Assembly: GCF_000373585.1 (NCBI RefSeq)
Contig: NZ_KB891880.1
Coordinates: 95,542 to 159,541, forward strand
Length of the DNA: 64,000 nt
DNA from: Streptomyces sp. MspMP-M5
GTDB taxonomy: Bacteria; Actinomycetota; Actinomycetes; Streptomycetales; Streptomycetaceae
Direction of reading: 5' to 3'
Position 1 is the stretch's first letter. Every line of letters begins with the position of its first letter. Both the position numbers and the translations under genes were made by a program. The notes under the pieces were generated by a model that saw only the letters and a list, made by a program, of their open reading frames with translations, was not told where the DNA came from and did no database searches. Below are positions 1 through 9,080 of the stretch, piece by piece.

Positions 1-1562
1 TTGTGGGTGATCGCGGAGAACGCGTCGACCTTGTCGCCGTGCAGCAGGATGTCGACCTTGACCAGGTCGGAGGTCTGCTCGCCGGTGGGCTCGTAGTCCA
101 GCGAGGCGTAGCCGCGGGTCTTGGACTTGAGCTGGTCGAAGAAGTCGAAGACGACCTCGGCGAGCGGGAGGGTGTAGCGGATCTCGACCCGGTCCTCGGA
201 GAGGTAGTCCATGCCCATCAGCGCACCGCGGCGGGTCTGGCACAGCTCCATGATCGCGCCGATGAACTCGCTGGGCGCCAGGATCGTGGCCCGGACGACC
301 GGCTCGTGCACCACGTCGATCTTGCCGGTGGGGAACTCGCTGGGGTTGGTGACGGTGCACTCGGTGCCGTCCTCCATCTCCACGCGGTAGACCACGTTGG
401 GGGCGGTCGCGATCAGATCGAGGCCGAACTCGCGCTCCAGGCGCTCCCGGATGACCTCCAGGTGCAGCAGGCCCAGGAAGCCGACGCGGAAACCGAAGCC
501 CAGGGCGGCCGAGGTCTCCGGCTCGTAGACCAGCGCGGCGTCGTTGAGCTGGAGCTTGTCCAGCGCGTCGCGCAGCTCGGGGTAGTCCGAGCCGTCGAGC
601 GGGTACAGCCCCGAGAACACCATCGGCTTGGGGTCCTTGTAGCCGCCCAGCGGCTCCTGGGCACCCTTGGTGAGCTGGGTGATCGTGTCGCCGACCTTCG
701 ACTGCCGGACGTCCTTCACACCGGTGATCAGATAGCCCACCTCGCCGACGGACAGGCCGTCGGCCGACTTCATCTCCGGCGAGTTGGTCCCGATCTCCAG
801 CAGCTCGTGGGCGGCGCCGGTGGACATCATCTTGATCCGCTCGCGCTTGTTGAGCGTGCCGTCGACGACCTTCACGTACGTCACCACGCCGCGGTAGGCG
901 TCGTAGACCGAGTCGAAGATCATCGCGCGGGCGGGGGCGTCCTTGACGCCGACCGGGGCCGGCACCTCGCGGACGACCTTGTCCAGCAGCTCGGGCACGC
1001 CGACGCCGGTCTTGGCGGAGACCCTCAGGACGTCCTCGGGCTCGCAGCCGACGAGGTTCGCCAGCTCGGCGGCGAACTTCTCGGGCTGCGCGGCCGGCAG
1101 GTCGATCTTGTTGAGGACCGGGATGATCGTGAGGTCGTTCTCCATCGCCAGGTAGAGGTTGGCGAGGGTCTGGGCCTCGATGCCCTGGGCGGCGTCGACG
1201 AGGAGGATGCAGCCCTCGCACGCGGCCAGCGAGCGGGACACCTCGTAGGTGAAGTCGACGTGGCCCGGCGTGTCGATCATGTTCAGGATGTGGGTCGTGC
1301 CACTTCCCTCTTCGCCCTCGGAGGGGCTCCAGGGCAGCCGGACCGCCTGGGACTTGATCGTGATGCCGCGCTCGCGCTCGATGTCCATGCGGTCGAGGTA
1401 CTGCGCGCGCATCTGCCGCTGGTCGACGACACCGGTGAGCTGGAGCATCCGGTCGGCGAGCGTCGACTTGCCGTGGTCGATGTGCGCGATGATGCAGAAG
1501 TTACGGAGGAGCGCCGGGTCGGTACGGCTCGGCTCCGGCACGTTCGTAGGGGTCGCGGGCAC
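1..1562 (-). CDS. lepA: Elongation factor 4 (LepA), 3' end outside the window
   Basis: This is a ribosome back-translocase GTPase of the translation-factor family. The minus-strand reading opens with GTG at 1562 ([11 protein letters not shown]) and stays open to the window edge. The P-loop AHIDHGKST lies at about residues 26-34, and DTPGHVDF and NKID follow at the usual spacing. About 520 codons are visible; the family is usually around 600-620 residues, so roughly 100 C-terminal residues are missing to the left. The start is inferred from homology: an ATG at 1572 is in another frame. The gene is divergent from rpsT. Confidence 0.97.
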   Translation of the reverse strand, partial: MPATPTNVPEPSRTDPALLRNFCIIAHIDHGKSTLADRMLQLTGVVDQRQMRAQYLDRMDIERERGITIKSQAVRLPWSPSEGEEGSGTTHILNMIDTPGHVDFTYEVSRSLAACEGCILLVDAAQGIEAQTLANLYLAMENDLTIIPVLNKIDLPAAQPEKFAAELANLVGCEPEDVLRVSAKTGVGVPELLDKVVREVPAPVGVKDAPARAMIFDSVYDAYRGVVTYVKVVDGTLNKRERIKMMSTGAAHELLEIGTNSPEMKSADGLSVGEVGYLITGVKDVRQSKVGDTITQLTKGAQEPLGGYKDPKPMVFSGLYPLDGSDYPELRDALDKLQLNDAALVYEPETSAALGFGFRVGFLGLLHLEVIRERLEREFGLDLIATAPNVVYRVEMEDGTECTVTNPSEFPTGKIDVVHEPVVRATILAPSEFIGAIMELCQTRRGALMGMDYLSEDRVEIRYTLPLAEVVFDFFDQLKSKTRGYASLDYEPTGEQTSDLVKVDILLHGDKVDAFSAITH

Positions 1563-1926
1563 GCAGGGTCCATTCAGTGAACGCGGGTAGGCGGGACTCG
1601 GTCTTGTGATGTCTCCCCCATCGTCCCATGACCGGCGGGGGCGAGGGGTTTCGGGCATGGGGGCGGCGGGGCGGGCACGCTCGGGTGCAAGGGTGCCGGG
1701 CGGGCGAGGCGGGGGCGCGGCGCGCCTTCGGCGGGGGCGTCGGCCGCTGCGGCCGGTACGGGCGCCCGGGTACGGGCCGCCCGTGCGCAGGGTCCGGTTC
1801 CGGGGCCGGTTCGAGGTCCGGTTTGGGAGCCCGTGAACCCTGCTGGTAGCCTGGTCCACTGCGCTTCGTGCCCTCTCTCGTACGAGGCGCCACTCGAAAC
1901 TCCAACGAACCTGAAAAGGCTCTTTC
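1563..1926. other. lepA-rpsT divergent intergenic region
   Basis: This is 364 bases with no convincing gene; the short frames here are compositional. It must hold the lepA and rpsT promoters. A TAGCCT hexamer near 1847 is a possible -10 for rpsT, but no good -35 box accompanies it. Confidence 0.5.
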
Positions 1927-2193
1927 GTGGCGAACATCAAGTCCCAGATGAAGCGGATCAAGACCAACGAGAAGGCTCGTCAGCGCAACAAGGCTGTCAA
2001 GTCCTCGCTGAAGACCGCGATCCGTCGCACCCGCGAGGCCATCGAGGCCGGTGACCTGGAGAAGGCCACCGCCGCGCAGGCCCTGGCGGCCCAGAAGCTC
2101 GACAAGGCCGTCAGCAAGGGTGTGCTGCACAAGAACAACGCCGCCAACAAGAAGTCGGCGCTGGCCAAGAAGGTCGCCGGCCTCAAGGGCTGA
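1927..2193 (+). CDS. rpsT: 30S ribosomal protein bS20
   Basis: An 88-residue basic protein starting [21 protein letters not shown], the hallmark S20 N-terminus that binds 16S rRNA in the small subunit. The GTG start at 1927 is fixed by homology; the upstream sequence GAAAAGG is a modest ribosome binding site. The gene is monocistronic, divergent from lepA, and followed by a strong hairpin terminator. Length and sequence are typical. Confidence 0.98.
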   Translation: MANIKSQMKRIKTNEKARQRNKAVKSSLKTAIRRTREAIEAGDLEKATAAQALAAQKLDKAVSKGVLHKNNAANKKSALAKKVAGLKG

Positions 2194-2373
2194 CCTTCGC
2201 CTTCGACCGCGCCCGACGCGGTCACCCTGCCGATCAGGGACCCAGCGGCCCCTCTCACCGCTCCCGGTCGGTGCACCACCGCGCCGCACGCGGCCTGCGT
2301 TCGCCACGCGGGTGCGGCGCAACCGGCTCCTCCGCGGCAACGTCCGCCGAGCAGCCATCCGAACTGGATACAG

Positions 2374-2416
2374 AAGACCCCGCCGGGGCCCATTTTGGGA
2401 CGGCGGGGTCTTTTGT
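2374..2416 (+). terminator. Rho-independent terminator of rpsT
   Basis: A perfect 12-bp stem (AAGACCCCGCCG at 2374-2385 with CGGCGGGGTCTT at 2401-2412) has a 15-nt loop and is followed by TTTTGTTTG. It has a real U-tract, which is uncommon in this genome. Confidence 0.92.
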
Positions 2417-2601
2417 TTGTGTCGGGGACGGGGCGGTCGGGGGGCGGGGCAGTCGGGGGGGCGCGCCCGGTGTGCGCCGGGCGGGCGTTTGTGGCCGCAT
2501 GCTCCCGGGAGGGTCCGGCACGGCTTCCAGCTGGGCCCGCATACGCCTCCCGGGAAGGCGCAACGCGGCTCCGGACAGGGCCGGATGCGAGGGATGTCCA
2601 C

Positions 2602-2607
2602 TAGTCT
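2602..2607 (+). promoter_or_regulatory. Leaderless -10 (TAGTCT) for the 2614 gene
   Basis: TAGTCT ends exactly 6 nt before the ATG at 2614, which would put transcription initiation at the start codon. No Shine-Dalgarno sequence precedes the ATG. Same geometry as several other genes in the window. Confidence 0.5.
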
Positions 2608-2613
2608 GCCGCC

Positions 2614-3684
2614 ATGTCCAATTCGGGGGAGCAGAACGATCCCTACTCCGCGCCGCAGCCTCCCGCCTACGGGCCGAGGCCCGCGCAGCAGCCACCGCCT
2701 CCGTCACCGCCGCCGCCACCTTCCCCTTCGCCTCTGTCTCCGCCTTCGATGCCTTACCGGCAGAATCCGTACACGCAGGGGCCGGGCGGGTACGGCTATC
2801 CGCCGCCGGGCGCCCAGGGTGGCGTAACGGGAGCCCCCGGGGCGCCAGGGGCACCCGCGGTGTCGGGCGCGCCGAGAACACCGAGGGCGCTGGCAGCGCC
2901 AAGCCCGGCGTACCGGGCGCCGCTCGGCGGGCCCCTCGGCGGCACGCCCGGTGGAGCGGGCGGGCGGGGCGTCTCCGGCTGGCTGTGGGCGATCGGCGGC
3001 GCGGTGGCGGCCGCCGCGATCGGGGCGTCCGTGATGTTCGCCACCGGCGCCTTCTCCTCGGCGCCCCGCCCCGACCTCAAGGGCTACGCGTACCGGGACG
3101 ACCTGTGCGCCGCGACCTCCCTGACGCCGTTCGCGAACGCCCACTACAAGGCGAAGCCGAGCACCGGCACCGGCGCGGGTGCGGGACCGGGTTCGGGTTC
3201 GGGTTCCGGTTCCGGTCCGTCGGGGGCGTCGTCCCCGCCCAACCCGCAGCACAGCGGCTCACGGATGAACTCCATGGACTCGATGTGGTGCAACATCTCG
3301 CTCACCGCCGACGACGCCGGGACCGGCGACTACCCCTCGACCTGGATCTACAACTCCGTCACCCTGCACAAGAAGGCCGACCCGGCCCCGGAGTTCGCCG
3401 ATGTGTACCGCGCGTACGAGAAACAGCAGACCACCGTCTCGTACAAGGTCGAGCCCGTCACCGGCCTCGGCGACGAGGCGTACCTCGTGACCCGCAACGA
3501 CGCCTCCGGCGGGGGCAAGAGCACGTATGTCGTCCTCGCCGTCCGGGACGGCTGGCTGACGTACCAGTCGACGTGGTCCAGCTACCCGACGAGCAGCCGC
3601 ACCGCGAAGCCGCCGTCCTCCTCCGAACTCGCCACGATGCTGGAAACCAGCGCGAAGGAGACCCTCAAGCGGTTGCGGGGGTGA
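2614..3684 (+). CDS. Proline-rich membrane-anchored protein of unknown function
   Basis: 356 residues that I do not assign to a named family. Residues 1-125 are a disordered Pro/Gly/Ala-rich cytosolic arm. One transmembrane helix lies at about 127-150 (WLWAIGGAVAAAAIGASVMF). The extracellular part contains a Gly-Ser linker near 185-205 and then a folded C-terminal domain with Cys residues in DDLCAAT and MWCNIS, probably a disulfide. This layout resembles Streptomyces type II membrane proteins that carry a small DUF3558-like exported domain, but that is only an impression. The ATG is probably leaderless (-10 at 2602). It is convergent with holA. Confidence 0.8.
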   Translation: MSNSGEQNDPYSAPQPPAYGPRPAQQPPPPSPPPPPSPSPLSPPSMPYRQNPYTQGPGGYGYPPPGAQGGVTGAPGAPGAPAVSGAPRTPRALAAPSPAYRAPLGGPLGGTPGGAGGRGVSGWLWAIGGAVAAAAIGASVMFATGAFSSAPRPDLKGYAYRDDLCAATSLTPFANAHYKAKPSTGTGAGAGPGSGSGSGSGPSGASSPPNPQHSGSRMNSMDSMWCNISLTADDAGTGDYPSTWIYNSVTLHKKADPAPEFADVYRAYEKQQTTVSYKVEPVTGLGDEAYLVTRNDASGGGKSTYVVLAVRDGWLTYQSTWSSYPTSSRTAKPPSSSELATMLETSAKETLKRLRG

Positions 3685-3709
3685 GGGATGCGGGATGCGG
3701 GGCGAGGGT

Positions 3710-3751
3710 TGCAGGGGTGAGGGTGCAGGGGTGAGGGTGCAGGGGTGAGGG
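3710..3751 (+). repeat. 14-bp tandem repeat, three copies
   Basis: The unit TGCAGGGGTGAGGG is repeated perfectly at 3710-3723, 3724-3737 and 3738-3751. It lies between the convergent 2614 gene and holA and is preceded by a related GGGATGCGGGATGCGGGG stutter. It is non-coding. Confidence 0.9.
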
Positions 3752-3843
3752 TTGGGACGTCTCGGTCCGCGGCCGGTCTCATCGCTCGTCACGTCGCCCC
3801 GCGGACCGTCGCCCTGCCACCCGACGCCCCGCCGTCGGTCGTT

Positions 3844-4827
3844 CTACCGCGAGCGGGCCGCTCGCGCGATCGTCACCACGGCCTTCTCCAGGGCGTATTC
3901 GGGATCGTCGCCGCCGCCCTTCACCCCCGCGTCGGCCTCGGCGACCGCGCGCAGCGCCCTGGCCACGCCGTCCGCCGACCAGCCGCGCATCTGCTGCCGG
4001 ACCCGGTCGATCTTCCAGGGCGGCATGCCCAGCTCGCGGGCGAGGTCGCCGGGGCGGGCCCCGCGCGGAGCGGAGGCGAGCTTGCCGATGGCCCGGACGC
4101 CCTGCGCCAACGCGCTGGTGATCATGACGGGGGCGACCCCGGTCGCGATCGCCCAGCGCAGCGCCTCCAGCGCCTCGGCGGCCCGGCCCTCGACCGCCCG
4201 GTCGGCGACGGTGAAGCTCGACGCCTCCGCCCGGCCGGTGTAGTAGCGCGCGACCACGGCGTCGTCGATCGTGCCCTCGACATCGGCGGCCAGCTGTGCG
4301 CAGGCCGACGCCAGCTCGCGCAGATCGCTGCCGATGGCGTCCACCAGTGCCTGACAGGCATCCGGCGTGGCGGAGCGGCCGGACGCCCGGAACTCGCCGC
4401 GGACGAAGGCGAGCCGGTCGGCCGGCTTGGTCATCTTGGGGCAGGCGATCTCGCGCGCACCTGCCTTGCGGGCCGCGTCCAGCAGTCCCTTGCCCTTGGC
4501 GCCGCCGGCGTGCAGCAGCACCAGGGTGATCTCCTCGGCGGGCGAGCCGAGATACGCCTTGACGTCCTTGACGGTGTCCGCGGACAGGTCCTGCGCAGCG
4601 CGCACCACCACGACCTTGCGCTCGGCGAAGAGCGAGGGGCTGGTGAGCTCGGCGAGGGTGCCGGGCTGGAGCTGATCGGGGGTGAGGTCGCGCACGTCGG
4701 TGTCCGCGTCGGCCGCCCGGGCCGCGGCCACCACCTGCTGCATCGCACGCTCGAGCAGCAGTTCCTCCTGCCCCACCGCGATCGTCACGGGGGCAAGCGG
4801 GTCGTCGTTAGCTGTCTTCCTGGCCAT
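3844..4827 (-). CDS. holA: DNA polymerase III delta subunit
   Basis: The clamp-loader delta subunit, which opens the beta clamp during replication. 327 residues from ATG 4827 (M-A-R-K-T-A-N-D-D-P-L-A-P). The open frame continues upstream to 4977, but that extension translates the heptamer repeat at 4891-4931 and is not credible. The N-terminal part has the HolA pattern TIAVGQEELLLERAM, and the middle and C-terminal helical domains include APSGA-like HolA core sequence and EYALEKAVVTIARAA at the end. Length matches actinobacterial HolA. It is divergent from the small acidic gene at 4946 and convergent with the 2614 gene. Confidence 0.93.
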   Translation of the reverse strand: MARKTANDDPLAPVTIAVGQEELLLERAMQQVVAAARAADADTDVRDLTPDQLQPGTLAELTSPSLFAERKVVVVRAAQDLSADTVKDVKAYLGSPAEEITLVLLHAGGAKGKGLLDAARKAGAREIACPKMTKPADRLAFVRGEFRASGRSATPDACQALVDAIGSDLRELASACAQLAADVEGTIDDAVVARYYTGRAEASSFTVADRAVEGRAAEALEALRWAIATGVAPVMITSALAQGVRAIGKLASAPRGARPGDLARELGMPPWKIDRVRQQMRGWSADGVARALRAVAEADAGVKGGGDDPEYALEKAVVTIARAARSR

Positions 4828-4890
4828 CGCGTCCCAGCATCCCACGCCCCACCGACAACCCCGCCTGCCCCGTGGCACCCCACCGCGGTC

Positions 4891-4931
4891 CACCGCCCAC
4901 CGCCCACTGCCCACTGCCCACTGCCCACTGC
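4891..4931. repeat. Heptamer tandem repeat between holA and the next gene
   Basis: CCACCGC/CCACTGC heptamers repeat about six times. They sit between the divergent starts of holA (4827) and the 4946 gene, so copy-number change would alter the spacing of their promoters. They produce the false N-terminal extension of the holA frame. Confidence 0.85.
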
Positions 4932-4933
4932 CT

Positions 4934-4939
4934 GACAAT
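4934..4939 (+). promoter_or_regulatory. Possible leaderless -10 (GACAAT) for the 4946 gene
   Basis: GACAAT lies 6 nt before the GTG at 4946, directly after the heptamer repeat. No ribosome binding site is present. Confidence 0.35.
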
Positions 4940-4945
4940 GGACGG

Positions 4946-5221
4946 GTGAACAACAGCCATGGCCCGGTGCACGACACCCACCACGGACGCCACGTCCTCG
5001 TCCTCCCCGACCGCGACGCCGCCGAGGAGGTGGCCGAGGCCCTGACCGAACGCCTCGGGGTCGCCGAGGAACCCCAGCTCGTACGGGACGCCCTGGCCGG
5101 CGAGGACGACGCCGAGGACGCGCAGTGGCTGGTCGTGATCGAGGACCCCGACGCCGCCTACGACGCCGCCCGCCTGGACGCCCTCGCCGCGGAATACGAG
5201 GGCTGGCGCGAGACCGAGTAG
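4946..5221 (+). CDS. Small acidic conserved protein of unknown function
   Basis: 91 residues from GTG 4946 (V-N-N-S-H-G-P-V-H-D-T-H-H). After a His-rich N-terminus it reads as a strongly acidic helical protein (DRDAAEEVAEALTERLG, DDAEDAQWLVVIEDPD), with no membrane segment or cysteine pair. I recognise it only as a small protein commonly found beside holA in Streptomyces and give it no function. The frame is open further upstream into the repeat, but GTG 4946 with a -10 six bases away favours a leaderless start; GTG at about 4967 is an alternative. Confidence 0.72.
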   Translation: MNNSHGPVHDTHHGRHVLVLPDRDAAEEVAEALTERLGVAEEPQLVRDALAGEDDAEDAQWLVVIEDPDAAYDAARLDALAAEYEGWRETE

Positions 5222-5228
5222 CCGTCCG

Positions 5229-5305
5229 TCCTTCTCCCCTCCCTTGTCCTTTGTCCTTCGCGTTGGTTTTCCCGTTGCTCCTCCCCTTGTCCCTCCGCTT
5301 GTTCC
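5229..5305. repeat. Pyrimidine-rich CTTGTCC-type microsatellite
   Basis: Irregular repeats of (CT)CCCTTGTCCTT and related units on the plus strand, between the acidic gene and the 3' end of the acetyltransferase gene. Similar tracts occur at 6103-6190 and 8337-8390. Confidence 0.6.
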
Positions 5306-6079
5306 TCACTGGCTCACGAGGACGGGCTCGCGTTCCAGCGTGATGCCGAAGTGGGTGCGGTAGGCCGGCAGGACCTCGGCCGCGTCCAGCTCGCGCTCCT
5401 CCCGGGTGCCGTCGGCGCCGGTGATCACCAACGTGCGCCCGGAGAGCGTGACCCGGCCGGTCTCCGTGAGCCGTGAGCAGACCAGCGACTGACGGAAATG
5501 CGACGTGGGCGACGTACGCTGCCACCAGCAACCCGCTTCAAAGTCCCGCAGCTCACGCGGGCGTTGTTCCAAGCGGTACTGCGGGTCCCCGTCCCGGTAG
5601 ACGTCCAGGTCGCCCGCCGGGGCCTCCACTATTCGGAAGACGCCCCCGGGATCGTTCTGGTCCGCGTCGCTGTCCAGCCTCAGCGGATAGTGGCTGTTCT
5701 GTCCGAAGCCGACGTCCACCAGCCAGGGACCGGTGGGGGTGTGCACCCGCAGCGCGAGATGGTCGTACGGAATCCCCAGCCCCTCGGGCCCGAACACCCG
5801 CGCCGACAGCAGCTCGACCTCGTAACCCAGCGCCCGGAGCAGTGCCGCGAAGGCGCCGTTGAGCTCGTAGCAGAACCCGCCCCGGCGAGCCTCGACGATC
5901 TTGTCCACCAGCGGCTGCTCCGCGAGGACGATCTCCTCTCCCAGATGGATGGCGAGATTCTCGAACGGCACGGCCCGCAGATGTCTCAGTTGCAGCGCAC
6001 GCAACGCCTCGACGTCCGCGACGGCCGGCCGAGCAGCGGCTATCCGCCGGAGATAGGCGTCAGCGGTGGCATCGTCCAT
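5306..6079 (-). CDS. nat: Arylamine N-acetyltransferase
   Basis: 257 residues from ATG 6079 (MDDATADAYLRRI). The enzyme transfers acetyl from acetyl-CoA to aromatic amines, hydrazines or, in biosynthetic relatives, amide-forming substrates. The Cys-His-Asp triad is visible: C70 in RRGGFCYELN, H107 in YDHLAL and D122 in WLVDVGFG. PFENLAIHLG is the usual family motif. Length is typical (about 260-280). The frame extends upstream as a Lys/Arg/Thr-rich repeat peptide, which is not part of the enzyme. Its first 20 bases overlap the 3' end of comEC. There is no Shine-Dalgarno of note, so translation may be coupled to comEC. Confidence 0.93.
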   Translation of the reverse strand: MDDATADAYLRRIAAARPAVADVEALRALQLRHLRAVPFENLAIHLGEEIVLAEQPLVDKIVEARRGGFCYELNGAFAALLRALGYEVELLSARVFGPEGLGIPYDHLALRVHTPTGPWLVDVGFGQNSHYPLRLDSDADQNDPGGVFRIVEAPAGDLDVYRDGDPQYRLEQRPRELRDFEAGCWWQRTSPTSHFRQSLVCSRLTETGRVTLSGRTLVITGADGTREERELDAAEVLPAYRTHFGITLEREPVLVSQ

Positions 6080-9000
6080 GAGATATGCGTCCTGTCCGTT
6101 CCCTGTCTCTTTCCTCGTCTCTTTCCTCGTCTCGTTCCTTGTGTATTTCCTTGTGTCTTTTCTCATCCCTCGTGCATTCCCTCGTGTGCGTTGAGCCCGC
6201 ACCCTTTCTTCTCGGCGTCCGTATGGATCTCCCTGTTCCGCGGGGCTCCCGCCGTCTCCGGCCCGGGCGGCCCCGGAACTGCCGCCTCCTGAAACGTCCC
6301 CTGGATCCCCCGGATCGCCTCTGGGAGCGGCGTCCACCGACCACCGCGGACAGCTTGCCGGGAGTGCCGACGACCGCGATCGCGCCATCGGTGTCGGTAC
6401 GCAGCACCAGAGTGCCCCCGGCGCGCAGCGACGCGATGGTGCGCGGGGCGGGATGCCCGTATGGATTTCCGGCGCCGCAGGAGATGAGGGCCAGGCGGGG
6501 CATCAGGCGGCGTATCAACTCCGGGTCCTGGTAGGCGGAGCCATGGTGCGCCACCTTGAGGACATCGACGGCGGCCAGTTCCGGATGGGCGGCGAACAGC
6601 GCCTGTTGAGCCGGGGGTTCGAGATCCCCGAGCAGAAGGACGGTCAGCCCGCCCGTCCGAACGAGCAGGGTCACGCTGGCGTCATTGGGCCCGGAGAGTT
6701 CCCCAGACCCGGCCCTGGCTCCGGCCCCGGCCGAGAGTGCCGCCGATGCTGCGGCCGACTGCGGCGTCAACGGGGGCGCGACCGGCCAGAGGACCTCCCA
6801 TGAGAGGGGCCCCAGATGGCGCCGTTCGCCTGGTACGGCCCGAAGGACGGGGATCCGGGCACCGGCCGCCGCTTCCCTGACGAACTTCGCCTGGCCATAG
6901 GGCTCTTGCAGTGTCGTGGTCTCGATCGCGCCGACCGACCGCCCGCGCAGCGCGCCGGGCAGGCCGTCCACATGGTCGGCGTGAAAGTGCGTGAGCACGA
7001 GGAGCGGGATCCGGCGGATGCCCAATACGGTCAGGCAGCGGTCGATGGCGCGGGGTTCGGGCCCGGTGTCCACCACGACCGCCGTACCGTCACCGGCTGC
7101 CAGCACCAGCCCGTCCCCCTGCCCCACATCGCAGGCCACGACCCGCCAGTCCGGCGGCGGCCAGCCTGTCAGCACGCGGGTCAGCGGTGCCGGGCGGCAC
7201 ACCGCCAACACCACGGCCAGCGCACACGCCACACACAGCCATCTGCGGCGCAGCACCCGGCGGCCGATCGCGAGCAGCACCACGGTGGCGACGGCGAGCA
7301 TCAGCCCGCCCACCCAGCCACCAGGCCAGCCGACCTCCGCTCCCGGCAGCTCCGCCCCCGCACGGGCAACACCGGCGATCCACTCGGCCGGCCAGCCCGC
7401 GCACCAGGCCAGCGCCTTGGCGGCCGGAAGCGCGACCGGGGCGATGGCGAGCGCGGCGAAGCCGAGGATCGTCGCGGGGGCCACGGCCAGTTCGGCGAGC
7501 AGGTTGCAGGGCACGCCGACCAGGCCCACCCGCGCGGCGAGCACCGCCACGACGGGTGCGCAGACCGCCTGGGCGGCGGCCGCGGCGGCGAGCACCTCGG
7601 CGAGCCGGGGCGGCACCCGGCGGCGCTGGAGGGCGGCGCTCCAGCGCGGTGCGAGCAGGAGCAGCGCGCCGGTCGCCAGGACGGAGAGCAGGAAGCCGTA
7701 GCGCCGGGCGAGCCAGGGGTCGTAGAGGACCAGCAGCAGTACGGCGGCGGCGAGCGCGGGGAGCAGCGAGCGGCGGCGGCCGGTGCCGATGGCGAGCAGT
7801 GTGATCAGCCCGCAGGCGGCGGCCCGCAACACGCTCGGATCCGGACGGCATACGACGACGAAGCCGAGGGCGAGCACCCCGCCGATCAGCGCGGTGCCGC
7901 GCAGTGACAGCCCCAGGTGCCGTGCCAGTCCTCGGCGTTCGGCCCGGGCGGCGAGGTGGGGCGGGCCGATCAGCAGGGCGAGCACGATGGTCAGGTTGCT
8001 GCCGGAGACGGCGAGCAGATGCGTCAGGTCGGTGGCGCTGAAGGCTTCGTCGAGATCGGGCGGTACCCGTGACACATCGCCCACCACGAGGCCGGGCAGC
8101 AAAGCGCGGGCATCCGGAGTGAGCCCGTCGGTCGCCTCGCGCAGCCCGGCGCGCAGGCTTCCGGCAAGCCGCTGCAGGGGCGACGGCGGCGCCACCTCGA
8201 CCGGCGGCCCGTCGACGGTGACCCGCAGCACCGCGGCCGTCCGATCGGCCGCTGCCAACGGCGGTGCGGCACGCGCCACCACCCGGATTCGGGTCGACGG
8301 CAGCAACCCCCGCCATGTGGTGCCTGTGGTGCTCGCGCCTCTCCCCTCCTTCGCGCCTCTCCCCTCCTTCGCGTCTCTCCCCTCCTTCTCCTTCGTGCCG
8401 CGCCGCTGTTGTACGACGGCCAGCACGGGGGTTCGGACATCGGTGACCTTCCCATCCGGCGTGGTTACGCACACGGCATCGGCGGTGAACAGGAGCGCCG
8501 GCGGCACCCGTTGGGCCCCCCGCACCTTCGGGCGGGACAGCCGGGGGTCGTCGGTCACCTCCAGCTCCACCGTGAGCGGGGCGTAGCGCCGGGCCCAGAC
8601 CGGCAGCGGCCCGCTCCGTACGTCCGCGGCGTGCAGCGCGGCGGAGGCGGCCCCCGCCGCAGCGCAGAGCAGTACTGCCGCCAGGGCCACGAGCGCACCC
8701 GCGGACCGGCCCCCGCCCAGCAGGCCACCCGTCATGGCAGCAGGGCGTATCGACGCATCCGGCCGCCCCCGAAGCGCCCGTGCCCACCACAGCGCGAGTG
8801 CCGCGAGCGCCACGGCCACGGCGCAGCCCACCGCCACCGCGCCACCCGGCGCCCCCAAGGCGACCGCTGCGGCCGCCCACGCCGCCACCGCAGGCCCGAC
8901 CAGCCGCAGGTCAGCGGGGCCGTTCTGAGGTACCTCGGCCACACCGCCGGACGCGCCCTCCTGACTGCCGAGGCCGCCCCTGAAGCTCCCGAAGCTCCTG

Positions 9001-9080
9001 GGTGACGCCCCACCCGACGTCGTGGTCGCAACCCCACCCGCGGGGGGCTCCTGGGTCTCCTCCTCTCCGGTCGACGTCAT
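6060..9080 (-). CDS. comEC: ComEC/Rec2-family DNA channel protein with metallo-beta-lactamase domain
   Basis: 1006 residues. The family forms the inner-membrane channel for single-stranded DNA uptake; its role in Streptomyces, which is not classically competent, is unsettled. The N-terminus is disordered, then come helices at about 60-130, a DUF4131-like OB region, the polytopic Competence domain (LLAVSGSNLTIVLALL) and a metallo-beta-lactamase domain with THFHADHVDG near residues 695-704. An 18-bp triplicate repeat codes for KEGR(D/G)A units near 235-250. The last ~80 residues are an unusual Arg/Glu/Lys tail (for example RDEERDEERDRERTG) coded by microsatellite DNA, overlapping nat by 20 bp. 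The ATG at 9080 overlaps the comEA stop (ATGA), implying coupling. Confidence 0.95.
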   Translation of the reverse strand: MTSTGEEETQEPPAGGVATTTSGGASPRSFGSFRGGLGSQEGASGGVAEVPQNGPADLRLVGPAVAAWAAAAVALGAPGGAVAVGCAVAVALAALALWWARALRGRPDASIRPAAMTGGLLGGGRSAGALVALAAVLLCAAAGAASAALHAADVRSGPLPVWARRYAPLTVELEVTDDPRLSRPKVRGAQRVPPALLFTADAVCVTTPDGKVTDVRTPVLAVVQQRRGTKEKEGRDAKEGRGAKEGRGASTTGTTWRGLLPSTRIRVVARAAPPLAAADRTAAVLRVTVDGPPVEVAPPSPLQRLAGSLRAGLREATDGLTPDARALLPGLVVGDVSRVPPDLDEAFSATDLTHLLAVSGSNLTIVLALLIGPPHLAARAERRGLARHLGLSLRGTALIGGVLALGFVVVCRPDPSVLRAAACGLITLLAIGTGRRRSLLPALAAAVLLLVLYDPWLARRYGFLLSVLATGALLLLAPRWSAALQRRRVPPRLAEVLAAAAAAQAVCAPVVAVLAARVGLVGVPCNLLAELAVAPATILGFAALAIAPVALPAAKALAWCAGWPAEWIAGVARAGAELPGAEVGWPGGWVGGLMLAVATVVLLAIGRRVLRRRWLCVACALAVVLAVCRPAPLTRVLTGWPPPDWRVVACDVGQGDGLVLAAGDGTAVVVDTGPEPRAIDRCLTVLGIRRIPLLVLTHFHADHVDGLPGALRGRSVGAIETTTLQEPYGQAKFVREAAAGARIPVLRAVPGERRHLGPLSWEVLWPVAPPLTPQSAAASAALSAGAGARAGSGELSGPNDASVTLLVRTGGLTVLLLGDLEPPAQQALFAAHPELAAVDVLKVAHHGSAYQDPELIRRLMPRLALISCGAGNPYGHPAPRTIASLRAGGTLVLRTDTDGAIAVVGTPGKLSAVVGGRRSQRRSGGSRGRFRRRQFRGRPGRRRREPRGTGRSIRTPRRKGAGSTHTRECTRDEKRHKEIHKERDEERDEERDRERTGRISHGRCHR
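6103..6190. repeat. 12-bp pyrimidine repeat in the comEC/nat junction
   Basis: Units of TTTCCTCGTCTC and the variant GTTCCTTGTGTA repeat across about 88 bp. On the minus strand the tract codes for the charged comEC tail and, in another frame, for a KETRKETRK-like extension ahead of the nat start. Confidence 0.8.
8337..8390. repeat. 18-bp in-frame tandem repeat within comEC
   Basis: Three copies (8337-8354, 8355-8372, 8373-8390) of GCCTCTCCCCTCCTTCGC with small changes. Because 18 is a multiple of three, expansion would only add KEGR(D/G)A units to the extracytoplasmic loop of ComEC. Confidence 0.85.

Larger units (their letters stand above)
2194..2613. other. rpsT downstream region
   Basis: These 420 bases hold the rpsT terminator (2374-2416) and the promoter of the following membrane-protein gene (-10 at 2602). 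I see no other gene. Confidence 0.6.

Noticed and set aside
4828..4977. N-terminal extension of holA by 50 codons
   Set aside because: It translates the heptamer repeat, lacks a ribosome binding site, and HolA begins normally at ATG 4827.
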